Of a stretch of DNA of 40,454 nt, positions 1 to 7,280 are shown piece by piece (the stretch's first letter is position 1; every line of letters starts with the position of its first letter). The DNA lies in assembly GCA_029265975.1 (NCBI GenBank), contig JAJUGN010000014.1, forward strand, positions 1-40,454. Reading direction: 5' to 3'. The stretch is from Clostridiales bacterium (GTDB taxonomy: Bacteria > Bacillota > Clostridia > Oscillospirales > Oscillospiraceae). Under the pieces are notes generated by a model. It had not been told where the DNA came from and searched no databases. It saw only the letters and a list, made by a program, of their open reading frames with translations. The translations under genes were made by a program, and so were the position numbers.

Positions 1-515
1 GGGTATTTGATGTTGGACGGGGCGCAGGTTGCGTCGATGATCATCGTACCGCCGTTTCCCGGCCCGTCGTCGTCATGATCTTCTCCACTGGCCTTCTTCT
101 CCGCCCCGGGCTTCTGCGCCCTTGCGATGATCATCTCGTTGATCTCGCCCAGCACTTCCGGAGTCAATCGCTTGCGGAAGTACACCATCAGCGAAGGGTC
201 GAACGGCGGTTTTGAGTCGTCGTATTCCCGATAGCCGCAGAAGTACTGAAGATATGGTCCTTCCTGAATCTGAAGCGCCGTTTCCTCGTCGGAATACCCA
301 TATTCCGCCTGTATGATGCACGCGCCCAGCGCCAGCCGCAGCGGTTTGGCGACGTTCCCCTTCCGATTCGTGAAAAGCTTCGCGTAACGGACTTCGATCT
401 CGTCCCACGGGATGCTTTGCGCCTTTTTGATCCAGCGGTTTTCCGGGTTCAGCTTCAGCCCTGCCGCCGCGCCGAAGTCTGTCAGGCTGAGCTGGTTGTC
501 CTTGAATTTGTACAT
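1..515 (-). CDS. IS5/IS1182-type transposase, N-terminal part (runs off the left edge)
   Basis: The reading frame opens with ATG at 513-515 and stays open to the window edge, giving about 171 residues. The N-terminus (MYKFKDNQLSLTDFG...) and the stretch ending in IDATCAPSNIKYP resemble the InsH/DUF772-type N-terminal domain of IS5/IS1182-group transposases; the Asp in IDATCAP would be the first Asp of the DDE triad. The remaining catalytic residues lie outside the window, so it cannot be judged whether the copy is intact. An AGAGAGGTGCG ribosome binding site precedes the ATG. The IS end should lie between about 520 and 690, close to the tRNA-Ser terminator, but I could not define an inverted repeat from one end only. 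The family is assigned from recalled sequence style, not from a search. Confidence 0.82.
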   Translation of the reverse strand, partial: MYKFKDNQLSLTDFGAAAGLKLNPENRWIKKAQSIPWDEIEVRYAKLFTNRKGNVAKPLRLALGACIIQAEYGYSDEETALQIQEGPYLQYFCGYREYDDSKPPFDPSLMVYFRKRLTPEVLGEINEMIIARAQKPGAEKKASGEDHDDDGPGNGGTMIIDATCAPSNIKY

Positions 516-688
516 CGCACCTCTCTCCAGATGCAAGTTTTTTTCGCTTTTTTGCCCGTTTTCCCTGCACCCAGTTTACCATATCCGAGCCTCAATGTCT
601 TGCAATCGCCGGTTTTTTTGTTTGTTCAGGAGACATAAATGTAGAACCATCAGAGCACAAAATTTTTGACAGACTCCTTAGTTTGGTC

Positions 689-727
689 AAAAAAAGAAAC
701 CCTGTAACCGTTGAAGTTACAAGGTTT
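689..727 (-). terminator. Intrinsic terminator of tRNA-Ser
   Basis: On the minus strand a hairpin (TGTAAC arm pairing with GTTACA, extended by GG/CC and AA/TT pairs around one mismatch) is followed by a run of seven T residues. It lies directly downstream of the tRNA 3' end. Confidence 0.8.
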
Positions 728-728
728 T

Positions 729-821
729 TGGCGGAGATGGAGAGATTCGAACTCTCGAGACCCTTTTGGGGCCTACACGATTTCCAATCGTGCGCCCTCG
801 ACCAAGCTAGGCGACATCTCC
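729..821 (-). tRNA. tRNA-Ser, anticodon GGA
   Basis: The minus strand folds into a 93-nt class II tRNA. The acceptor arm is GGAGATG/CATCTCC with discriminator G and an encoded CCA at 729-731. The anticodon stem CACGA/TCGTG encloses loop TTGGAAA (anticodon GGA, reading UCC/UCU). The long variable arm and the T-arm GTTCGAATC are as expected for serine tRNAs. It has its own promoter (856-884) and terminator, so it is a single-gene transcript. Confidence 0.95.
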
Positions 822-855
822 ATTTTCATGTTCAATATTCAAATCGTGCTTAACT

Positions 856-884
856 ATTATAATTTATAAGCACTTCAAAGTCAA
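856..884 (-). promoter_or_regulatory. Sigma-70 type promoter of tRNA-Ser
   Basis: On the minus strand TTGACT (884-879) is followed after 17 nt by TATAAT (861-856), about 35 nt upstream of the tRNA 5' end. The stretch from 885 to 1137 is AT-rich and shows no gene or clear element. Confidence 0.75.
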
Positions 885-1137
885 GCATAATTTCTTCCGC
901 CTTTTCACGCACAAACTCAAACGTTTGTCGCTTCCAAAGTCCGTTAAACGCTAAAGCTGCAGCGGGAAAATATCTTCGCCTCGTTATTTCACCCTGCAAG
1001 CGGATGCCCGGTTTTGCAGCGGCCATTTGCGGCGGGTGCGCATTTTTTTAGATTTCGGCAAATTTTTCGAATACTTTCCGGAGGATTTCTTTAATAATAT
1101 ATATACAAAAAGCGCAAAAAAATATACGCATATGCTC

Positions 1138-1166
1138 TTGAAAAAGGTAATTTTTTATGATATTAT
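1138..1166 (+). promoter_or_regulatory. Promoter of the AraC-type regulator
   Basis: TTGAAA (1138-1143), 17-nt spacer, TATTAT (1161-1166). The predicted start near 1173 leaves a short leader before the GTG at 1190. Confidence 0.7.
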
Positions 1167-1189
1167 CAGGCTAATTTATAAGGGAAAGA

Positions 1190-2176
1190 GTGATAGGCGC
1201 TTTGGAAAATAATAATTTGATATATAACCAATATTATGACCAACCGCAGAAAGACATCTACTTTTTCCAGTTTGTGCAGGAAATTAAGCGGCACCAGCTT
1301 TTGTGGCGCGAGAACATGACGCTGATAATTATTCTGAAGGGAGAAGTGGAGATTACAGTACACGGGGACGTCACCGTGATGAAAGAGGACGACGTATTCC
1401 TGATAAACCCGAATTACGAGTATTCCACTATGGCCAGGACAAGAAACTGCCTTGCGGCGGTGGTGATTTTTGATCCCGTTATTTTCAGGCGAAGCATAGA
1501 AAATTTTGACGCGCTTTTGTTTAACTGCCGCACGGAAGAAAAGACGAGGTACGAAGGCAAATTCAACCGCATAAGGGGGCTTATGGCTTACCTTATGAAG
1601 TACGGCATGACAAACGACAATATGCTCGACATAGAAGGCGCGTACTATCTTTTTGCGTCCATGCTCATGCGCGATTTTCCGCCCGAATACTTCAACACGG
1701 GTCTGGGCGAGCAGCGGCTGTATACCTTCGACAACATACTCGAATATATACGCAGCAATTATAAAAGCAACATATCCCTGCAGGACGTCGCAAAGGTCGG
1801 CAATTACAATCCCGCTTATATCTCGCATCTTTTCAAATCAAAAGTCCGTGTAGGCTTCCATGACTGCCTCACCAGACTTCGTCTGAGAAGCGCGGTAGCT
1901 GACCTTAACCACACGGACAAATCCATGGTGCAAGTCGCTCTGGACAACGGGTTTCCAAATGCCAAATCATTCTATAAGAGCTTCAGGGACATGTACCAAA
2001 AAACGCCCTTCCAGTATAAAAAGCAGATAATGTCCGGCGACCTTTCCGAGCTTCGCGCCTCGACCGCCGAGCAGCAGCAGTCACAGCAGAAGATAAACGA
2101 AATGGGCATTTCCTATCCCAACGAGATCGTCGAGGCGAAAATCAGCGAATATCTGAGCAAAATGTGCCTTGTTTAG
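1190..2176 (+). CDS. AraC/XylS-family transcriptional regulator
   Basis: The product has 328 residues. The N-terminal part (about 20-110, e.g. LIIILKGEVEITVHG) looks like a cupin-type sensor fold, and the C-terminal part (about 185-285) carries two helix-turn-helix units: ISLQDVAKVGNYNPAYISHLFKSK, where the second motif helix follows NPAYISHLF, and VALDNGFPNAKSFYKSFRD ending in KTPFQYK, as in AraC-type DNA-binding domains. About 45 residues follow the domain, including a Gln-rich stretch (EQQQSQQK). The GTG start is chosen because AGGG at 1181-1184 lies 5 nt upstream; TTG at 1202 is an alternative. The ligand and target genes cannot be told from the context: it has its own promoter, and the next gene is prmA with a separate promoter. 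Confidence 0.85.
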   Translation: MIGALENNNLIYNQYYDQPQKDIYFFQFVQEIKRHQLLWRENMTLIIILKGEVEITVHGDVTVMKEDDVFLINPNYEYSTMARTRNCLAAVVIFDPVIFRRSIENFDALLFNCRTEEKTRYEGKFNRIRGLMAYLMKYGMTNDNMLDIEGAYYLFASMLMRDFPPEYFNTGLGEQRLYTFDNILEYIRSNYKSNISLQDVAKVGNYNPAYISHLFKSKVRVGFHDCLTRLRLRSAVADLNHTDKSMVQVALDNGFPNAKSFYKSFRDMYQKTPFQYKKQIMSGDLSELRASTAEQQQSQQKINEMGISYPNEIVEAKISEYLSKMCLV

Positions 2177-2195
2177 AGCTCTCTCATACAAGAAT

Positions 2196-2224
2196 TTGAC
2201 AAAAGAAGCAGCTTATTATAAAAT
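2196..2224 (+). promoter_or_regulatory. Promoter of prmA
   Basis: TTGACA (2196-2201), 17-nt spacer, TAAAAT (2219-2224). The predicted transcription start is near 2231, exactly at the foot of the stem-loop at 2231-2264. Confidence 0.75.
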
Positions 2225-2230
2225 CCTTTC

Positions 2231-2270
2231 AAGATGGCTGTGGGCCATAAGCCGCAGCCATCTTATTTCT
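2231..2270 (+). terminator. 10-bp stem-loop: terminator of the regulator gene and/or 5' hairpin of prmA mRNA
   Basis: Arm AAGATGGCTG (2231-2240) pairs perfectly with CAGCCATCTT (2255-2264), with a short internal GGC/GCC pairing, followed by ATTTCTT. It could terminate the upstream regulator transcript. Because the prmA promoter would start transcription at its foot, it would also be the extreme 5' hairpin of the prmA mRNA. Confidence 0.55.
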
Positions 2271-2288
2271 TCCCGAGGTGGTGCAGAG

Positions 2289-3233
2289 ATGAACTGGCTT
2301 GAGGCCGCTGTCGATACAAAAAACGGAAATACGGAAGATGTCTGCGCCCTGCTCCAGAGAGCGGACATCGATGAGCTCATAATAGAAGACGGTTCCGATT
2401 TCGAAAGCTTTCTTGAAAAGAACCGCGAGTACTGGGATTATGTGGACGACGCGCTGCGCGAAGAGAAGCGCGGAATCAGCAGAGTCAGATTCTATGTCAC
2501 GGATGATGAGGCCGGGAGAAAAAAGTTGTCCGAAGCGCGGGAGATCCTTGCGGGCGCCGGATACGATATAAGCGTTGCCGAGGTCAGGGACGAGGACTGG
2601 GAAAACAACTGGCAGCAGTATTACCGCCCTATCGAGATCGGCGAGCGGCTCGTCGTAGTGCCTGAATGGGAGGAGGTGCCCGAAACCGGGGGGCGGGCCG
2701 TTCTCCGTTTGAACCCCGGCTTGATTTTCGGAACCGGGAGCCACCCTACGACGAGGATGTGCCTTCTGGAAATCGAAAAAGCCGCGGCCCCGCATGTTAA
2801 AGTGCTGGATCTCGGCTGCGGCAGCGGGATACTCTCGATAGGCGCGCTGGTGCTGGGATGCGAAAGCGCGCTCGGCTGCGACATCGACGAAAAGGCCCCG
2901 GAAACGGCGCTCAGGAATGCGGCGCTCAGCGGCATCGGGCCTGAGAGATTCAGAGTCTACGCCGGAGACGCGCTGCACGATAAAAAGCTGCGCGCCGTAA
3001 TAGGCGGAAAAAAATACGAGCTAATATGCGCCAACATCGTTGCGGACGTCATAATCGGGCTCTGTCCCGACATAACCGGCTGGCTTTCGCCGGACGGTAT
3101 ATTCGTCTGCTCGGGAATTATAGAAGGGCGGCAGGAAGAAGTGGCGGAAGCGATAAAAAAGAGCGGGCTCCGAATAATCGAAACCCGCTGCGAAGATGAC
3201 TGGTACGCTTTTACTTCTTGCCTTCCCCGCTAG
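2289..3233 (+). CDS. prmA: Ribosomal protein L11 methyltransferase PrmA
   Basis: The 314-residue product is the normal PrmA length. It methylates ribosomal protein L11 using S-adenosylmethionine. The N-terminal substrate-binding domain (1-120) is followed by the Rossmann methyltransferase domain: the family signature LNPGLIFGTGSHPTT (about 141-155), SAM motif I VLDLGCGSG (172-180), the acidic CDIDEKA motif after strand 2, and ANIVADV, the PrmA version of motif IV. The frame is open upstream to 2169, but the ATG at 2289 is preceded by GAGGTG at 2275-2280 with 8-nt spacing and matches the family N-terminus (MNWLE). It ends 23 bp inside the 3' end of the convergent channel gene. Confidence 0.96.
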   Translation: MNWLEAAVDTKNGNTEDVCALLQRADIDELIIEDGSDFESFLEKNREYWDYVDDALREEKRGISRVRFYVTDDEAGRKKLSEAREILAGAGYDISVAEVRDEDWENNWQQYYRPIEIGERLVVVPEWEEVPETGGRAVLRLNPGLIFGTGSHPTTRMCLLEIEKAAAPHVKVLDLGCGSGILSIGALVLGCESALGCDIDEKAPETALRNAALSGIGPERFRVYAGDALHDKKLRAVIGGKKYELICANIVADVIIGLCPDITGWLSPDGIFVCSGIIEGRQEEVAEAIKKSGLRIIETRCEDDWYAFTSCLPR

Positions 3234-3861
3234 GAATAGCTTCTGCTTTAAATCTGAGCTTCCTTGCCAAAGGCAGAATCACTCCTCCTACGCCGTTTCC
3301 GAGCGTCATGACTAAAAGATAAATTATGGTTTTCGGGCCCCACAGATCGGCTATGGAGAAGTAAACCATATTTGCTATGCAGTGCTCGAAGCCGCTGAGT
3401 ATAAAAACGGGAACGCATGTGAAAATACCTATATACTTGCCTATTTCGTGAGGATTGTTTTTATAGCTGTCGACAGCTATGTACATGAGCATTCCGCAAA
3501 GTATGGCCAGAATAAAGATGCTGGAAAGCCCATCGTTCAACTTTGCCATGCAGACTGTTTTTGCTTTTTCGGCGATGGGAACTACACGGGTAAATCTAAT
3601 CATATAACCTACGCCGACGGTTCCAACAAGGTTACCAAGCCATATGGCTCCAAGAGAAAGCAGGTACGAAGGCTTATTGTCAAACAGGTAGCATACCTTT
3701 CCGGTAAAAAGATTAAAACCATTTACACAGATAGTGAACAACCCGAGCGCAAAGAACAAAGCTCCGGTGACTTTGTTGTCTACAGAAAGATAAACGATTC
3801 CGCCGATTGCAATGCATATGCCGCCTAAAATGGAATAAACGAAAAAATACAGTTTTTTCAT
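3211..3861 (-). CDS. Formate/nitrite transporter (FNT) family channel
   Basis: The 216-residue product has six hydrophobic segments and FNT-type motifs: GLFTICVNGFNLFTGK (the region of the first half-helix, with the conserved L/C-x-L-F-T-G), NLVGTVGVGY, and a second half with NxVG. Such proteins are pentameric inner-membrane channels for formate, nitrite, hydrosulfide or similar small anions. The substrate cannot be predicted here. Two ATGs are possible. I chose 3861 (MKKLYFF) because AGGGG lies 7 nt upstream, whereas the ATG at 3867 overlaps that site. The gene converges on prmA with a 23-bp overlap of the two coding ends and no terminator between them. It has its own promoter (3906-3934). 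Confidence 0.88.
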   Translation of the reverse strand: MKKLYFFVYSILGGICIAIGGIVYLSVDNKVTGALFFALGLFTICVNGFNLFTGKVCYLFDNKPSYLLSLGAIWLGNLVGTVGVGYMIRFTRVVPIAEKAKTVCMAKLNDGLSSIFILAILCGMLMYIAVDSYKNNPHEIGKYIGIFTCVPVFILSGFEHCIANMVYFSIADLWGPKTIIYLLVMTLGNGVGGVILPLARKLRFKAEAIPSGEGKK

Positions 3862-3905
3862 TGGCATTCCCCTAACTGAAATTATGATAATATAATCGCT
3901 AAGAT

Positions 3906-3934
3906 AGTCTAATCCTTGTTGATATTAATTTCAA
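3906..3934 (-). promoter_or_regulatory. Promoter of the FNT channel gene
   Basis: On the minus strand TTGAAA (3934-3929), 17-nt spacer, TAGACT (3911-3906). The rest of the gap (3935-4064) is AT-rich; an inverted GAAAGGCCTTTC near 4048-4059 lies just after crcB, but I see no convincing terminator. Confidence 0.6.
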
Positions 3935-4064
3935 TAACAAATCGCCCTGGCTTTTTGTAAAATATTTTGAATATGAAAAAATACATACGATTCTGCCGAA
4001 ATCAGAGGGAAAAACAGGCTTTTTGCTCTCAAAAGGCTCGGTTTTTTCAGGATGAAAGGCCTTT

Positions 4065-4430
4065 CTAAATAATTTTTATCGTCCGCGCGACCGTATGGCC
4101 GACGGCAAAGCCTATAACCCCAAAAATCAACGAAATGAAGATATACGAGTAGAAATTCAGTTTCTCGCTATGCTTAAAAAGGCGGAAGCCTTCATACATA
4201 AAGGTTGAAAAGGTCGTGTAAGCGCCCAGGAAGCCTTCGCCGAAAAGCAGGTAAAAGCCGCCTCGCGGAGCCGCGCCGGATAATAAGCCCAGCAGAAACG
4301 CGCCGCTTATATTAATCAGGAACGTTCCGATTGGGAATGTCGACCTTGACCTTTGGGACATATATTTTCCGAGGCCAAACCTGGCTGCGGCCCCAAAAAA
4401 GCCGCCAATGCCTACTATTAATACTCCCAT
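4065..4430 (-). CDS. crcB: Fluoride channel subunit CrcB/FluC (second of the pair)
   Basis: The 121-residue protein has four hydrophobic helices and the CrcB/Fluc signatures: GGFFGAAARF near the N-terminus, an Asn in helix 2 (LINISGAFLLG), and GAYTTFSTF (about 69-77), the helix-3 break whose Phe and Thr/Ser residues line the fluoride path. Fluc channels act as antiparallel dimers and export fluoride passively. Its ATG directly follows the TAG of the upstream paralogue (TAGATG), so translation is probably coupled. Many Gram-positives use two different subunits that form a heterodimer, which fits this tandem pair. Confidence 0.93.
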   Translation of the reverse strand: MGVLIVGIGGFFGAAARFGLGKYMSQRSRSTFPIGTFLINISGAFLLGLLSGAAPRGGFYLLFGEGFLGAYTTFSTFMYEGFRLFKHSEKLNFYSYIFISLIFGVIGFAVGHTVARTIKII

Positions 4431-4871
4431 CTATTCCACTTCGCTTTCGGTTTCAATTTCGGTCCCGTCGCCGCCCTGTTCCTCGTCCGGTGCCATGGCT
4501 GCTTTTTCAGCCAAAAAAGCTCCGAGAAATGCGGCGCCCAGCCCGAGAGCCGCGGATACGACGGCATATGAAACCGCGTAAAAATAACGCCCGCCGGAAA
4601 AAAGGACAAAGGTTTCCCTGCACATGGTCGAAAATGTTGTGTATGCTCCGATAAATCCCGTACCCACACCGAGCCGGACGTCCTCGTCGAGCTTCAGGAA
4701 ATCGAAGGCCGCGGTGTAAACGAAGGCCAGCAGCAGGCTTCCGCTCACGTTTATTATCAGCGTGTTCAGCGGGAAAAGATGGTTATAATCCCATAAGGGC
4801 AAGGCTTTGAGCAGATATCTGGAGATGGCGCCCAAAAAACCGCCTATGCCTATATAAATGTACTTTCTCAT
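4431..4871 (-). CDS. crcB: Fluoride channel subunit CrcB/FluC (first of the pair)
   Basis: With the ATG at 4871 (MRKYIYIGIGGFLGAISRY) the product has 146 residues. The Fluc motifs are GGFLGAISRY, LIINVSGSLLLAF with the helix-2 Asn, and GFIGAYTTFSTM. The C-terminus carries an extra acidic tail of about 20 residues rich in Glu and Asp (DEEQGGDG...ESEVE) that the second subunit lacks. A longer in-frame start at 4934 would lie inside the riboswitch expression platform, so I rejected it. The ribosome binding site is weak (GTGAGA). The gene is first in a two-gene operon behind a fluoride riboswitch. Confidence 0.92.
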   Translation of the reverse strand: MRKYIYIGIGGFLGAISRYLLKALPLWDYNHLFPLNTLIINVSGSLLLAFVYTAAFDFLKLDEDVRLGVGTGFIGAYTTFSTMCRETFVLFSGGRYFYAVSYAVVSAALGLGAAFLGAFLAEKAAMAPDEEQGGDGTEIETESEVE

Positions 4872-4910
4872 TTTCTCACAACCAATTGTTTTTTTATAAG
4901 CGGATATAAA

Positions 4911-4990
4911 GAAACCCCCTGCAAACAGCCGCAAGGCCGGTCGCAGGAGTCATCAGCAATCAAGCGTTAAAGGCGAACTCCATCGCCTTA
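4911..4990 (-). ncRNA. Fluoride riboswitch (crcB motif) with terminator-type expression platform
   Basis: On the minus strand GGCGATGGAGTTCGCC (4987 downward) and GCTGATGACTCCTGC (ending at 4943) match the fluoride aptamer consensus: GGAGT pairs with ACTCC, and GGCGA/CGCC form the loop contacts. Downstream, CTCCTGC (4949-4943) can instead pair with GCAGGGG (4922-4916), followed by GGTTTCTTTATAT. Formation of that terminator would dismantle the aptamer stem, so fluoride binding should permit read-through into the two crcB genes. Transcription should start near 4989, right at the aptamer. Confidence 0.92.
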
Positions 4991-4994
4991 GTGA

Positions 4995-5023
4995 ATGATA
5001 CCACAATACTTTTTCTCTTGCAA
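4995..5023 (-). promoter_or_regulatory. Promoter of the fluoride riboswitch-crcB operon
   Basis: On the minus strand TTGCAA (5023-5018), 17-nt spacer, TATCAT (5000-4995). The -35 hexamer is a perfect palindrome and also serves the opposite promoter. Confidence 0.72.
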
Positions 5024-5046
5024 TGATAAAAATATAGTTTTATATT
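5018..5046 (+). promoter_or_regulatory. Promoter of the methyltransferase-lipid kinase pair
   Basis: TTGCAA (5018-5023), 17-nt spacer, TATATT (5041-5046) on the plus strand, using the same TTGCAA as the divergent crcB promoter. Confidence 0.68.
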
Positions 5047-5097
5047 AAAATAGTTTCATCACTACGACAGCAATTATGCGTTTATGAGGAGAAAACG

Positions 5098-6213
5098 ATG
5101 AATTTTGCCGCTTCCTGCATTTTCGGCCTGGAGGGCTTGGTTTCCGACGAGCTTAAGAGGCTTAAGACAGAAAATGTGCTTGCCGAAAACGGGCGCGTTC
5201 TTTTTTCCGGGGACGAAGCCGTGCTGGCGCGCGCCAATATAAATCTCGCCTGCGCCGAAAGGGTGCAGATACTGGCGGGGGAGTTTGACGCCCGCTCCTT
5301 CGACGAGCTTTTCGAGGGCGTAAAGGCGATAGCATGGGATGATTATATTCCCAAAGGAGGCGCCTTCCCCGTAAAGGGACATTCGATTAATTCAAAGCTC
5401 TTTTCCGTTCCGGACTGTCAGGCCATAATCAAAAAGGCCGTCGCGGAACGGCTGAAGCAAAGGTACGGGACCGGATGGCTGGACGAAAGCGGCGCAAAGT
5501 ACCAGATACGCTTCAATATAATGAAAGACAGGGCTTCCTTATATATAGACACGAGCGGAGAAGGGCTGCACAAGAGGGGCTACCGCCCCCAGGGCAACGC
5601 CGCGCCGCTGCGGGAAACGCTTGCCGCGGCCATGGTGAGGATAGCGAGGTTCAAAGGCAGGGAGGAGTTCTGCGATCCCTTCTGCGGCTCCGGCACCATA
5701 GCCGTCGAGGCTGCTCTGGCCGCCAAAAACCGCGCGCCGGGCCTGAACCGGCGCTTTGAAGCGGAAAACTGGTCTCTTGTGCCTCAAGCCGTATGGGCGC
5801 GGGAGAGAGAAGCGGCGAGGGGCAGGGAATACTCGGGCGATTACAGGATATGGGGCGGAGATATAGACCCGCGCAGCATAGAAATCGCGGCTCGCAACGC
5901 GGAGAGAGCGGGGGTTTCGGACATCGTGTCTTTCGAGGAGGCCGACGCCGCAGCCTTTTCACGAGCATCCCGCGGCGGGATTATAGTAACAAATCCCCCT
6001 TACGGAGAGCGCATCATGGAAAAGGAGGAGGCGGAAAAGCTTTACAGGGCTTTCGGAAAGGCATATGAAAAGCTGGACGGCTGGCGGCTTTACCTTCTTT
6101 CTTCGCACACGGAATTTGAACGGGCCTTCGGAAGGAGCGCGGACAAAAAGAGGAAGCTTTATAACGGCATGATCAAGTGCGATCTTTATATGTATACGGG
6201 AGAAAAGCGATGA
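5098..6213 (+). CDS. THUMP-domain class I SAM-dependent rRNA (guanine-N2-)methyltransferase, RlmL/YpsC-like
   Basis: The 371-residue product starts with a ferredoxin-like/THUMP RNA-binding region (about 1-160, MNFAASCIFGLEGLVSDELK) followed by a Rossmann methyltransferase domain. Visible motifs are LRETLAAAMVRIA, DPFCGSGTIAVEAAL (motif I), GGDIDPRSIEIAARNAERAG (motif II) and TNPPYGER (motif IV, NPPY of amino-methyltransferases). This arrangement is that of the RlmL-N domain/YpsC family that modifies guanine N2 in 23S rRNA; the exact position is inferred from the family. GAGGAG lies upstream of the ATG. The TGA overlaps the next ATG by 4 bp. Confidence 0.92.
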   Translation: MNFAASCIFGLEGLVSDELKRLKTENVLAENGRVLFSGDEAVLARANINLACAERVQILAGEFDARSFDELFEGVKAIAWDDYIPKGGAFPVKGHSINSKLFSVPDCQAIIKKAVAERLKQRYGTGWLDESGAKYQIRFNIMKDRASLYIDTSGEGLHKRGYRPQGNAAPLRETLAAAMVRIARFKGREEFCDPFCGSGTIAVEAALAAKNRAPGLNRRFEAENWSLVPQAVWAREREAARGREYSGDYRIWGGDIDPRSIEIAARNAERAGVSDIVSFEEADAAAFSRASRGGIIVTNPPYGERIMEKEEAEKLYRAFGKAYEKLDGWRLYLLSSHTEFERAFGRSADKKRKLYNGMIKCDLYMYTGEKR

Positions 6214-7121
6214 GGCATTTGTTCGTTATAAATCCCGCCGCTGGCGGAAAGGACATGACGTTTGAGCTCAGGAGGGCGGTCAATGACACGATGGAAGCGA
6301 AGGCTTCCGGAGAGCCCTATGAAGTGTATGTAACTCGTGGGCCGATGGACGCCGCGCATTTCGTAAGGGAGCGCGCTGAGTCCGGCGAGGAGCTCAGGGT
6401 GTATGCCTGCGGCGGCGACGGGACGCTCAACGAGTGCGCAAACGGAGCCGCCGGGTTTGATAACGTCGCGCTCACGCACTATCCGGCCGGCACAGGCAAC
6501 GATTTCATCAAAATTTTCGGCAGGGACGCCGAAAAATTCAAGAAGCTTGATATGCTTGTCGGGGGAGAAGAGAGACGTCTTGACCTTATATGCTGCAACG
6601 GGCGTTACAGCATCAATATCTGTTCCGTGGGTATCGACGCGCGCATAGGAACCGAGGTGCATAAATATTCCGGCTATCCCATGTTTGCGGGGCGGGCTGC
6701 TTATATCGTTTCGACCGTTGCAAATATTGTAAAAGGGATAAACCAGCATCTGACGATAGAATGCGACGGAGAAGTCTTTGAGGGGGAGTTCGCCCTGGTG
6801 TGCGCCTGCAACGGGAGATGGTACGGCGGATACTTTAACCCCGTTCCCGAGGCCGTGCCCGACGACGGGCTGATCGACTTTCTGATAATAAAGAAAGTAT
6901 CCCGGATAAAGTTCATGCAGCTGGTGGGAAAATACAAGGACGGCAGATATAAGGAGATGCCCGAGCATATAAGGCATATCCGCGGCAAAAGACTTGTTAT
7001 AAAAAGCCGAAATAAGATGATAATAAACGTCGACGGAGAAATCGTCGAGGACAATACGGCCGATTTTAGCGTTAAACCGGGGATGCTGAGGTTTTTTTAC
7101 CCTAAGGGATTAAGGTGGTAA
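6210..7121 (+). CDS. Diacylglycerol/lipid kinase family protein (DagK/YegS/BmrU type)
   Basis: The 303-residue product carries the diacylglycerol kinase catalytic-domain motifs: INPAAGGK at residues 5-12, CGGDGTLNE (ATP-binding glycine loop) and PAGTGNDF. The C-terminal beta-sandwich part ends with a conserved VDGE-containing stretch (INVDGEIVED). Soluble members phosphorylate diacylglycerol or related lipids at the membrane to recycle them to phosphatidate; the exact substrate is open. The frame opens earlier (6177), but the ATG at 6210 overlaps the upstream stop as ATGA and gives the family N-terminus MRHLFVINPAAGG. It is cotranscribed with the methyltransferase. Confidence 0.92.
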   Translation: MRHLFVINPAAGGKDMTFELRRAVNDTMEAKASGEPYEVYVTRGPMDAAHFVRERAESGEELRVYACGGDGTLNECANGAAGFDNVALTHYPAGTGNDFIKIFGRDAEKFKKLDMLVGGEERRLDLICCNGRYSINICSVGIDARIGTEVHKYSGYPMFAGRAAYIVSTVANIVKGINQHLTIECDGEVFEGEFALVCACNGRWYGGYFNPVPEAVPDDGLIDFLIIKKVSRIKFMQLVGKYKDGRYKEMPEHIRHIRGKRLVIKSRNKMIINVDGEIVEDNTADFSVKPGMLRFFYPKGLRW

Positions 7122-7164
7122 CAAAAATTTAACAAAAAAATTAAGAAAAAATTGAAAAAAGGTC

Positions 7165-7193
7165 TTGAAAAAATCAATAGTATAGCTTATTAT
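7165..7193 (+). promoter_or_regulatory. groESL promoter
   Basis: TTGAAA (7165-7170), 17-nt spacer, TATTAT (7188-7193). The CIRCE operator begins 3 bp downstream and covers the likely transcription start. Confidence 0.85.
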
Positions 7194-7195
7194 TA

Positions 7196-7238
7196 CAATT
7201 GCGTTAGCACTCTAACCGCAAGAGTGCTAACGCAATTG
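7196..7238 (+). promoter_or_regulatory. CIRCE operator (HrcA binding site) with extended arms
   Basis: The core TTAGCACTC (7204-7212), 9-nt spacer, GAGTGCTAA (7222-7230) matches the CIRCE consensus exactly. The dyad continues outward without a mismatch for another 8 bp on each side (CAATTGCG/CGCAATTG), so each arm is 17 bp. HrcA should repress groESL here and release it on heat stress. hrcA itself is not in the window. Confidence 0.97.
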
Positions 7239-7280
7239 ATGCAATATAAAATAAAAATAACAATATCAGGAGGTATACGC

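Noticed and set aside
73-582. Open frame on the minus strand overlapping the transposase
   Set aside because: It is out of frame with the transposase, lacks family resemblance and is simply a shadow of the GC-rich transposase gene.
4871-4934. Longer crcB start at 4934
   Set aside because: The extra 21 codons run through the riboswitch expression platform and encode a non-family sequence.
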